Source: Devosia sp.
GTDB lineage: Bacteria; Pseudomonadota; Alphaproteobacteria; Rhizobiales; Devosiaceae
NCBI GenBank assembly: GCA_011322005.1
Contig: DROE01000192.1
Location: 1-16,557, forward strand
Direction of reading: 5' to 3'
DNA: 16,557 nucleotides
The translations under genes were made by a program, and so were the position numbers. Below are positions 1-7,390 of this stretch, piece by piece. The notes below the pieces were generated by a model that ran no database searches, was not told where the DNA came from, and was given only the letters and a program-made list of their open reading frames with translations. Every line of letters starts with the position of its first letter. Positions within the stretch are counted from its first letter, which is position 1.

Positions 1-343
1 ACTTGATGCCAAGGCCGATGCACGCATCCGGAATCTTGATCTTTTTGACCGACGCGGAAGGCACTTCGTCAGTCACCACCGTATGCCCGGCGGCCTGCGC
101 GTGAGCAACGAGATAGTAATTCTCCAACGGAACCTCCTCGACCGGGGGTTCATCGAGGAACAGATAGCCGACGGGAATATAGGTTGCCCTGGCAAATCGC
201 TCCAACTGCTTGAGTGTCGGCTTGACCTCGCCGGTTTCCCATTGCTGGAACCTGGGGAAACGGCGTAACAGGGCATCGACCGGCACACCGGCTCGCTCGC
301 GCGCCCAGTGCAACATTTCCGGTTTGACACTGACCCGGTTCAT
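1..343 (-). CDS. Partial chimeric ORF: XRE/ImmA-IrrE N-terminus joined to DUF4411 PIN-like C-terminus
   Basis: The frame opens at ATG 343-341 and runs off the left edge without a stop (114 codons visible). AAGG lies 8 nt before the ATG, and the gene starts 36 bp after the FRG stop. Residues 1 to about 72 (MNRVSVKPEMLHWARERAG..., then WETGEVKPTLKQLERFARAT and PVGYLFLDEPP) are typical of the N-terminal helix-turn-helix of XRE proteins that carry a C-terminal ImmA/IrrE metallopeptidase. From about residue 75 the sequence switches to NYYLVAHAQAAGHTVVT, then KKIKIPDACIGLGIK, which I recognise as the C-terminal part of DUF4411 PIN-like proteins. DUF4411 genes often follow such XRE-IrrE genes as a toxin-antitoxin-like pair. 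The metallopeptidase HExxH region and the N-terminal PIN acidic residues are both absent. An in-frame deletion fusing two adjacent genes is the simplest explanation. The chimera may be a relic or may still bind DNA. Family calls are from memory of motifs. Confidence 0.75.
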   Translation of the reverse strand, partial: MNRVSVKPEMLHWARERAGVPVDALLRRFPRFQQWETGEVKPTLKQLERFARATYIPVGYLFLDEPPVEEVPLENYYLVAHAQAAGHTVVTDEVPSASVKKIKIPDACIGLGIK

Positions 344-377
344 GCGATGCACCTTGGTTCGACGGTTTCCCTATCCA

Positions 378-397
378 TTCTACAATGCTCCGCCAAT
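378..397. repeat. 20-bp direct repeat, left copy (FRG gene 3' end)
   Basis: TTCTACAATGCTCCGCCAAT covers the last codons and TAG stop of the FRG gene. It equals 2642-2662 apart from one extra C there. Both copies encode a C-terminal Ala-Leu-stop. The pair brackets exactly the hsdS-FRG segment. Confidence 0.75.
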
Positions 398-1276
398 CTC
401 AAACACCCGGTATTTCAACCACTTGGCGATACCATCCAGATCGGGAAACAACTGTTTGTCAAAGACCCCGTATTGATCCAGTTGCTGACGAATATCGTCA
501 TGAGACTCGTGCTTGACCACGATCTCAAGATAATCGCGTTCCTCCAGCGGTTGCAGCGGCTGGTGACAGGCCAACAATACCCCGTCCTGCGCCCTGATGC
601 GCGGCGAAACATGCGGCGGGTCGTAGATGATGTTTTCTGTTATATCAAATGGAGAAGGAACATCCTTCTGTTCTCCTGCTTCTTCTCCTGTCTCAACACT
701 TACCCCGGCCTCTTCCAGCACCGAATCCATTTCATGTTCGTCTTCTTCGTCAAGCCCATAATCCTCATAGGCATCCTCTTCTACAGGACGCTCGGTAACC
801 AAATCCGGTATCGGTCGCACAACGGAACTCTGATTTCGCTTCAAGTCCACATAGCGTTTTGGCTCACTGATAAGCACATAGACCGCGCTATCGAGTGAAT
901 CACCATTTTTGTCCCTTTTGGAATTCCGCACAGCAAAATAGAGTGCAACCAGTGGATTGGTGGTCCAGTCCATGAAGCGTGTCGGCAAGCCATGATGTTG
1001 TGCGATGGCCAGGGTCTCCCAATCATTGCGCGGCAAATGGGTGACATAGGTCATCAAGTGGTTCTCAAAGGTATCCAGGCAGTGGCGCTCCAGCTTGTCG
1101 CGCTCATAGAATCCGAGTCGTTGCACTTCCTCGTAACGGCCGATGGAAGGGCGCAGCTCATAGCCGGCGTCAATCAGCTTGCTTTGCCCACGGAAATAGC
1201 AGCGTTTAGCCGGGAGCTCTTTACGAATGGTATCCAGAAAATCCTTGAGATTATCGACTGTGAATTCGGCGCTCAT
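380..1276 (-). CDS. FRG-domain protein coupled to hsdS
   Basis: 298 aa. The ATG at 1276-1274 overlaps the hsdS stop as ATGA, so translation is probably coupled. The FRG domain is shown by CYFRGQ (residues 26-31), giving the family its name, and by the conserved block AQHHGLPTRFMDWTTNP (92-108) followed by LVALYFAV. Residues about 163-206 form a strongly acidic, probably disordered insert (repeated E/D runs such as DEEDEHEMD). The C-terminal third (IYDPPHVSPRIRAQDG) looks folded again and matches the usual end of FRG proteins. FRG domains occur in defence islands and on phage or plasmid DNA, but their biochemical activity is not established to my knowledge. The place between hsdS and a toxin-antitoxin relic suggests an accessory or effector role in the same operon. 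No signal peptide or membrane segment is visible. Confidence 0.9.
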   Translation of the reverse strand: MSAEFTVDNLKDFLDTIRKELPAKRCYFRGQSKLIDAGYELRPSIGRYEEVQRLGFYERDKLERHCLDTFENHLMTYVTHLPRNDWETLAIAQHHGLPTRFMDWTTNPLVALYFAVRNSKRDKNGDSLDSAVYVLISEPKRYVDLKRNQSSVVRPIPDLVTERPVEEDAYEDYGLDEEDEHEMDSVLEEAGVSVETGEEAGEQKDVPSPFDITENIIYDPPHVSPRIRAQDGVLLACHQPLQPLEERDYLEIVVKHESHDDIRQQLDQYGVFDKQLFPDLDGIAKWLKYRVFEIGGAL

Positions 1277-2637
1277 GCCGCTAGCCCCCGTACATCAATT
1301 TTTCCAGTAACTGCGGCGGTAATTAAAGCAGACCGGTACTCTTGTAATTTGTCGATAGCGTCTTTTGCTGGGTCAAGAGCGGCATCGATTCTTCGCAATT
1401 CTTCAGAAATATAACGAACGATAATATTTTGTTCTGGCAGTGGAGGCGCAATTATTCTTAGGATAGGCAATTTACTTGCTTTGATACCTTCAGCAGTAGA
1501 TCCTGTTGAGAGACTCATCAATTGAGACTGAAATGCATCTGCCATCATAGCAAAAAGGACAAATTGCGGATTAAACCGATCTGGGTTCAACCTGAATCTA
1601 ATGATCCGCTGAGCCAGAGCAACGCCTTCTCTATCAACAAGAGCAATATTCCCAAGAGGCGCTTCTGTTGTAAAAAGAATATCACCTATTTTTGGTAGCC
1701 CTCGCCGCATAATGAGTTTGTAATCTTCCTCACGAACGTACTCTTGGGACGTTTCGTAGTCGATGTAACCCATACGGACATTCTTTGCAGTAACCAAGAA
1801 AATTCCATCTGGCACCTTTTCAGGTGTGGCGCCGCGGTAGTCTGACTTATCTATCAGATACTTAGTAAAGGGAAGCACATCCCAATGCTCCGGTACATCA
1901 CCCAGCCAGTCAATGCCGGAGGGTTTCAGTTTCGGGTTGGGATCGAGGCCCGCGGCGGCAGCGGCTTCGGGGGGCAGGCCGCGGGTGACGGTGCGCGTAA
2001 TGAGCGCGGCGCGCTTTTCCTTCAGTTTTTCGATCAACCTGTGTTTCTTTTCGATCAGGGTGTCGATTCTTGTGGTTTGGGCATCGAGGAAATTGGCAAT
2101 GGTTTGCTGCTCACCAAGCTCTGGAAGCGGAATCCGAAGATTCTTCGTGAATTCCGGCGGCACGCGTTTCTGGCCACCCGCACCATACATTTCCGCTTCA
2201 CCCAACTTCCGGTATGGATGAGATATTGTCAGATAGAAAAGATAGCGCTCATCCAGTACTTCCTTGGTTCGCAAAACATGAAGTTCAGTTGTCCCGAATG
2301 CCACGCCATTGGCGAGTTTCTCCGCCAATGCGCCCTTCCCGTTTTCGAAACAAGGGGTAATCTTCGCGACGACAACATCACCATCTTCAAATTCTGTATA
2401 ACCTGACCCGATCTCAAAAATGGGTTTTGTACGCTCAAGATCCAATCCGCCGTATTCTCCTACGGCCTCCATCGGCACAAACGAGACCTCATCGCTCTCG
2501 GCTAACTCATGTAGTTTCTCAGGAGACGGGTTCACGCGAATAGCAAACCGGCCGCGCTTTACATCCCAATGCGTTGGCACCTCGCCGAGCCATTCGACGC
2601 CGCTGGGTTTGTAACTTGGATAACGCGGGTATTTCAT
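1273..2637 (-). CDS. hsdS: Type I restriction-modification specificity subunit HsdS
   Basis: 454 aa, ATG 2637-2635, starting 6 bp after the helicase stop. HsdS recognises the two halves of a bipartite DNA target and bridges the methyltransferase. The protein has the expected internal duplication: YKPSGVEWLGEVPTHWDV near residues 9-26 and LKPSGIDWLGDVPEHWDV near 237-254 each begin a target-recognition domain. Each TRD ends in the conserved LPEL/LPEQ motif followed by a helical spacer (TRIDTLIEKKHRLIEKLKEKRAAL in the centre, RRIDAALDPAKDAIDKLQEYRSAL at the end). Both TRDs and both spacers are intact, so the subunit should be functional. The second-TRD coding region is visibly AT-richer than the flanking genes (1441-1500 has 24 G+C in 60), as expected for a TRD exchanged by recombination. 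The target sequence cannot be read from the protein. Confidence 0.95.
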   Translation of the reverse strand: MKYPRYPSYKPSGVEWLGEVPTHWDVKRGRFAIRVNPSPEKLHELAESDEVSFVPMEAVGEYGGLDLERTKPIFEIGSGYTEFEDGDVVVAKITPCFENGKGALAEKLANGVAFGTTELHVLRTKEVLDERYLFYLTISHPYRKLGEAEMYGAGGQKRVPPEFTKNLRIPLPELGEQQTIANFLDAQTTRIDTLIEKKHRLIEKLKEKRAALITRTVTRGLPPEAAAAAGLDPNPKLKPSGIDWLGDVPEHWDVLPFTKYLIDKSDYRGATPEKVPDGIFLVTAKNVRMGYIDYETSQEYVREEDYKLIMRRGLPKIGDILFTTEAPLGNIALVDREGVALAQRIIRFRLNPDRFNPQFVLFAMMADAFQSQLMSLSTGSTAEGIKASKLPILRIIAPPLPEQNIIVRYISEELRRIDAALDPAKDAIDKLQEYRSALITAAVTGKIDVRGLAA

Positions 2638-2641
2638 GGTG

Positions 2642-2662
2642 TTCTACAATGCCTCCGCCAAT
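2642..2662. repeat. 21-bp direct repeat, right copy (GHKL-helicase gene 3' end)
   Basis: The sequence covers the last codons and TAG stop of the 1581-aa gene and is the same as 378-397 except for one inserted base (CCTCC against CTCC). It could be a trace of the duplication or recombination that placed the hsdS-FRG cassette here. Confidence 0.75.
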
Positions 2663-5600
2663 ACGCTTTGTTCACTGAAATACCGCCGGCAGTAATGGTA
2701 GGGATGCCGGTTCTGGAAACGGCCGAGGTTATCCATGACAGTGACGATCCGGCAGCGGAGCGTGCCGCCGTTCTTCTCTCCACGCAGGCCGCGGCCCACC
2801 ATCTGCATGTAGCGCACGGGGCTGAACACCTGCCGGGCAACCAGCACCATGTCGGTCTTCGGCGCATCGAAACCGGTGGTCAGCACACTGTGGTTGCACA
2901 GTACCCGGATCTCCCCACGCTGGAAGCGATCGAGAAAATAACGGCGCGCCACGGTCGGCGTACTACCGCTGACCGCGGCGGCCGGGATGCCGGCCAGGTT
3001 CAGGCGGGCGGCCATCTCCTCAGCGTGCCGCACGGAGTTGGTGAAGAACAGGATGGACTGTTCGTCGCACTGCTCAATGAATTCTATAAGCCGCTGATTG
3101 CGCTGCGCATCCCCGGCAAGGCGCTGGTTGATCGCTTCGAGCAGGTTCTCGAAATCGAGCCCCTCCCAAGCATCCGGCAGATCCGACAGCCGCGCCAGTT
3201 CCTCGTCCGAGAGGGCGGCGCCCGATTCAAGGGCCTCATAGTCGGCGTGCGCGAGCACGCCCTGTTCGAGCAAGCGCGTGTGCAAGCGCTGCTGATCCTG
3301 CGGAAACCAGCGGCTGTCGAAGCGTTTCGCCAGCCGCTGACTCTCGTCGTCGTCCGTGCGAAACGGCGTGGCGCTGAGTCCGAGGATCGGCGGCTCATCC
3401 TTTTCCGGTGCACCGGGCCGAGGAGCCTGGGCATCGAGCCAGCGCAGCAGATTGGTATAACTGCGCGTGATGGCGTGATGGCATTCGTCGACCACCACCA
3501 GTCCGGGTGTTTGCAGCCAGGCCAGTTCCTCCGACCCCATGCGGCTATTTAGCGTCTGTATCGAGGCGACCACCGCCAGTGGCCGGTCTGGCTCATGAGG
3601 AGCCGGGTTCGGATTGCCGCCCCAGAGACGAACGATACGCAGATCGGTGCCCCGGGCACCGAGATTGACCCAGACCTGGCGAAAGGCCTGCACCGCCTGC
3701 TCGCAGAGTTCGTCCGTCTGGGCAATCCAGACAACACTGCGGTGATCCGATTCGGGCGCAAGCACCAGACGCACCGCCGATTCGACCGTTACCCGCGTCT
3801 TACCGCCGCCAGTGGGCAGACTCACCACCGCGCGCCGCCGCGTAGCGCCGCTGGCGAGCAGGGTGCGGATGCCCTCGAAGACTTCCTGCTGAAAATCATG
3901 CAGGGGCGGCAATTCGATGGGACCACTGATGGTTTCCTCCGCCTGTCGCCGGTTGGCTGGCGATGCCGCGTATTCTTCCGGGAGCCCGAGGGCCGCGACG
4001 AAGGCGCGGGCCTGTGCGGTATTCCATCGCAGCGGTGGTTTCAGGCCTTCTTGTTCCAGTGTCTCTTTCAGCGAGGCGAGCGTGGCGGGGCCGAGCTGTG
4101 CTAGTGTCAGTTCCGCCAGTTTCAGGGGCGTACATTGCTCGACAAAGTCCATGTCGCCAACCTCCCCCAATGCCTCCTGCAACGGCTCGCGGCGCTCACC
4201 GACGGCGCGCAGCAGACGCGCGGCCAGGGTGGGTTCGCCAGCGACTGCTGCGCGCAACTCGTCGACACGGGCATCACCGAGATGCTGCAATGCCTCCTCC
4301 TGCGTACAGTTCAGCCAACCGGCGGCAGCTACCTCGCTCAACAGGACGCGAAGCCGATCCACGCGTGACAAACGGGAGAGCTGCGCCATGTCCAGCAACA
4401 AGGCGTTGTCCCACATCAGGCAGGGTACCGGGGTGGACTGGTTGTCTACCTTAAGCGCCAATTCCGTGACCGGCTGACAGCGTGCCGTTACCACAAGACC
4501 CGGTTTCAGCACATCTCCAAGCTCCGGCAGGACGGACGTCAGCAGATCGGCCGGACCGGACCGGTCTGACCAATCCGGCTTGACCAGATCCGCGAGGTTG
4601 CGAGCTCCATGTTCCAGCCAAAGTTCCAGTGCCGTTTCATCGAGGGTGACCACGATCCGGCCGGAGGAACGCGCTCGGCGGGCCAGGTCCGGCGATCCCG
4701 TCACGTAGACCTCGGCCAAGGGGATATCACCCGCCGCCGACGGCAGCGTATCCGGCACGACACCATCCCTAGCCGCGCCGGTCCAGAGGGATTCGAGGCT
4801 GTCTTCAGCGATGGCGTCTGCCGTGGCAAGGGCCTCGATAAGCGCCCGCCAGAGCTGCCTTATGGCCGACGGTTCTGGCCGAACCTGGGTATCGACTCCC
4901 TCCAGATGCTCCAGAACCGGTAACAGTTGGTCCCAATCGGAAAGATGGGAGAATGCCTGTTCATGGTAGCGGGAAACGACAGCGGCCAGCGGTATGGCTT
5001 GTTGACCGATCTGCTTACTGCCATGTGCCAACAGCAGCCAGCCCAGGGGGTGCGACACATCGATCTTTGGATAGACATCGGATCGCGTTGTGTGGCCAAA
5101 CGTCAACGGTGCGCGGAATTCACCCTCCTCGATGCGCCCCAGAAATCGTTTCGTGAGCCGCGCATTTGCGGCGCCCGATAAACTGGACAACAGCCGCCAG
5201 CCGCTGGGCAGACTGATACGAAGCGGCTTGAGGTACCACTCCTGCGGATTCTGATTCGTATCAAGCGTACCCTGATAGATCCGGCGGACTTGCGATAACC
5301 ACCGCTGGAGGACACCGCCCCCTCCAACAATTTCATCGTATTTCCCCGGCCCGTCCGTCCCTTCAGGAAATTCGCAAACACCCAGCGCTTCCAGCAGTTC
5401 TTCATCGTGGCCGTGAACTTCCAGATCAATCAGAATATTCCGGTTCGATGAGCTGTCATCTGCATCAACGAGAGCGCCGGGAAGCAGTACCGAATCCACA
5501 TTCACCCATTCCCCGTCACGTCGCCGCACATGGATTTGATTGCGGTGCAGGCTTGCGAACTGCTTGCGGACGGATTCAGGAGCAGAGCAGAGCCGTCGCC

Positions 5601-7389
5601 AGAAGACAGCCCAGCCATGGCTCCATGCCTCGGTTGGATAACGGGGAACATTCAATGCCTCACGCAGCACGTCCGACCAGACCTTGTCGTCGAGTTCCTT
5701 CACCTTCATCACATTGGCGAGGATACGCCGGGCCTCAGGTACTTCGGAAAGGCTGGTGGCAACGACCTCGCGTCCTGGGATGTTCACCTCTGCCGGCGCA
5801 AAGACCGCCCGGTTTGCCGTCACCAGCTTGCCGCCTTGCGCTGGAATAATCTCCAACTCGGGATGGACGCAGCTCCATTCGACTGGCTTGCAGTCATTCT
5901 CGAAGGCTTCCGCCAGTTCCAGCACCTGCACTGCCCTCTCCGTCTGTGTGGAGGCCACGGCTGCAAACCAGTCAGCAGCATTGGAACGCTGGAGACATCC
6001 CCCCGATGAAGTTTCCTCTTCTTCACTCGCCAGTCGTTCTGCCAGTGCATTCAGGCGGCTGACCCGCTGCCGCTCCAGACAGGACGCATGAACAAATCTG
6101 CTCAGAACTTCCGTATCCGCCAGTTTCTGCCAGTGTTTGGCCAACTCGACCTTATCCCTCGGATGGCGGTTGAAGTCTCTGGCAATGCGTAACTGGCCCG
6201 TGCCATCCGGGATAATCTTTATGTTCTGCAACTCACACCATAGGGCCTCCACAAAAGGCGCCGCATCCTCGTCCTTGCGCTCCATCTGGCGGGGGAACGC
6301 ATCCAAAGCGCGTGCCGGGTCATCCTCGGTCGCCAAGCTGCCGAGTGACGATGCCACCAGTGTTGCGGCCTCATGCATCAACGCCGCATTCCACTCACCC
6401 CCTATAATGGCGTTGCGGTCACTGTTCAGTTTCCACGGCGCATTCAGGATGCCCGGCAGGTAACTTGGGGTATGGGTTGGAAAGAAGGCCCAGAATCGCC
6501 CGGCTTCTTCGCGCTTGCCTTCCAGAGGCATCGCCCACGCCAGCGGGACAGTTTCGCGCGCATGAATGTGCGTGGCGTCGCCACGGGCGGCGGGGTCAGT
6601 GATTCTGACCTCCCGTGTTGTGACCCGCCAGCGTGAGAATTCGCTGCCATCGTGAAGGACTTTTTCATCACCGACGGCGTCAACGCGCAACTCCCGTGGC
6701 GATGTGCCGCCGTCGTCCAGTGTCAGAATGGTTGGCAACGGGAAAAACAACAGGAACTCGGCGGGAAACTCCCGAATCTCCGTCAACAAGTGGGCTCGCA
6801 TATCCCCGGCAGGGAGCTCAACGCGCACGATGGTTTCGGCCCACGCCAATTCTTCCAGATTGCCATCACGATGCCGCTCACTTTCATCCAATGGCCAGGC
6901 CAGCCGGAGTCCGGGCGCCTCGGTTGCGTTGAATCGCCCCTGTAACTCCTGTCGACACCGCCCGGGATCAAAGCGCATGGCGCCCGATTGTTTCGTGAAT
7001 AGGTCGATCGTACCGCCAAAGCGGAGTAGTGACTTGAACCCCAGCCCAAACCGCCCGATCTGGTTGCCTCGCTTGGGTGAACGATGGGAACTCAACAGGG
7101 CATCAACGCCCTTAGCATCCAGCGCCGCGCCGGTATTCGCTACATAGAGATATGAATCACGAACCTGCACCTGGATCAGGTTGCCATCAGGATCTGCATG
7201 CCCGTTCTCATGGCCTTCGAGAATGGCATCTGCCCCGTTCTGCACCAGTTCAAGGATTTGCCGATAACCATAACCACCCGCAAGCACAGTCTGCTCGATA
7301 CCATAATGTTCCTCGATCATGCCGGGCCGTTGTTCGTAGGCACCGATGGTCGCATCATTCAGCTTGCTGATGAGCGCATGCAGATCCAT
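2644..7389 (-). CDS. GHKL (Hsp90/sacsin-like) ATPase fused to SF2 DEAD/DEAH helicase
   Basis: 1581 aa, ATG 7389-7387, one base after the previous stop (TGACATG). The N-terminus is a GHKL ATPase of the Hsp90/sacsin type: N-box ELVQNGADA (E47, N51, D54), a G1-like VANTGAAL at 83-90 (Asn85 where the classical motif has Asp) and glycine-rich IGRFGLGFKS at 111-120. About 1000 residues without a family I can name follow. The C-terminal third is an SF2 helicase: LPTGGGKT with Lys1197, DECHH at 1301-1305, SATPF from 1339, and motif VI QMVGRGLRG from 1529 with Arg1533 and Arg1536. HATPase-helicase fusions are seen in defence islands. In this operon the protein could be the ATP-driven DNA-translocating or remodelling engine that replaces part of HsdR, which is inference. 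No nuclease motif was recognised in it. Length and motifs look complete, with no frameshift. Confidence 0.9.
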   Translation of the reverse strand: MDLHALISKLNDATIGAYEQRPGMIEEHYGIEQTVLAGGYGYRQILELVQNGADAILEGHENGHADPDGNLIQVQVRDSYLYVANTGAALDAKGVDALLSSHRSPKRGNQIGRFGLGFKSLLRFGGTIDLFTKQSGAMRFDPGRCRQELQGRFNATEAPGLRLAWPLDESERHRDGNLEELAWAETIVRVELPAGDMRAHLLTEIREFPAEFLLFFPLPTILTLDDGGTSPRELRVDAVGDEKVLHDGSEFSRWRVTTREVRITDPAARGDATHIHARETVPLAWAMPLEGKREEAGRFWAFFPTHTPSYLPGILNAPWKLNSDRNAIIGGEWNAALMHEAATLVASSLGSLATEDDPARALDAFPRQMERKDEDAAPFVEALWCELQNIKIIPDGTGQLRIARDFNRHPRDKVELAKHWQKLADTEVLSRFVHASCLERQRVSRLNALAERLASEEEETSSGGCLQRSNAADWFAAVASTQTERAVQVLELAEAFENDCKPVEWSCVHPELEIIPAQGGKLVTANRAVFAPAEVNIPGREVVATSLSEVPEARRILANVMKVKELDDKVWSDVLREALNVPRYPTEAWSHGWAVFWRRLCSAPESVRKQFASLHRNQIHVRRRDGEWVNVDSVLLPGALVDADDSSSNRNILIDLEVHGHDEELLEALGVCEFPEGTDGPGKYDEIVGGGGVLQRWLSQVRRIYQGTLDTNQNPQEWYLKPLRISLPSGWRLLSSLSGAANARLTKRFLGRIEEGEFRAPLTFGHTTRSDVYPKIDVSHPLGWLLLAHGSKQIGQQAIPLAAVVSRYHEQAFSHLSDWDQLLPVLEHLEGVDTQVRPEPSAIRQLWRALIEALATADAIAEDSLESLWTGAARDGVVPDTLPSAAGDIPLAEVYVTGSPDLARRARSSGRIVVTLDETALELWLEHGARNLADLVKPDWSDRSGPADLLTSVLPELGDVLKPGLVVTARCQPVTELALKVDNQSTPVPCLMWDNALLLDMAQLSRLSRVDRLRVLLSEVAAAGWLNCTQEEALQHLGDARVDELRAAVAGEPTLAARLLRAVGERREPLQEALGEVGDMDFVEQCTPLKLAELTLAQLGPATLASLKETLEQEGLKPPLRWNTAQARAFVAALGLPEEYAASPANRRQAEETISGPIELPPLHDFQQEVFEGIRTLLASGATRRRAVVSLPTGGGKTRVTVESAVRLVLAPESDHRSVVWIAQTDELCEQAVQAFRQVWVNLGARGTDLRIVRLWGGNPNPAPHEPDRPLAVVASIQTLNSRMGSEELAWLQTPGLVVVDECHHAITRSYTNLLRWLDAQAPRPGAPEKDEPPILGLSATPFRTDDDESQRLAKRFDSRWFPQDQQRLHTRLLEQGVLAHADYEALESGAALSDEELARLSDLPDAWEGLDFENLLEAINQRLAGDAQRNQRLIEFIEQCDEQSILFFTNSVRHAEEMAARLNLAGIPAAAVSGSTPTVARRYFLDRFQRGEIRVLCNHSVLTTGFDAPKTDMVLVARQVFSPVRYMQMVGRGLRGEKNGGTLRCRIVTVMDNLGRFQNRHPYHYCRRYFSEQSVLAEAL

Positions 7390-7390
7390 G

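Noticed and set aside
2569..3552. Long plus-strand open frame of 327 codons antisense to the GHKL-helicase gene
   Set aside because: It lies opposite the conserved helicase motifs, its product has no recognisable domain, and long antisense frames are expected in GC-rich genes.
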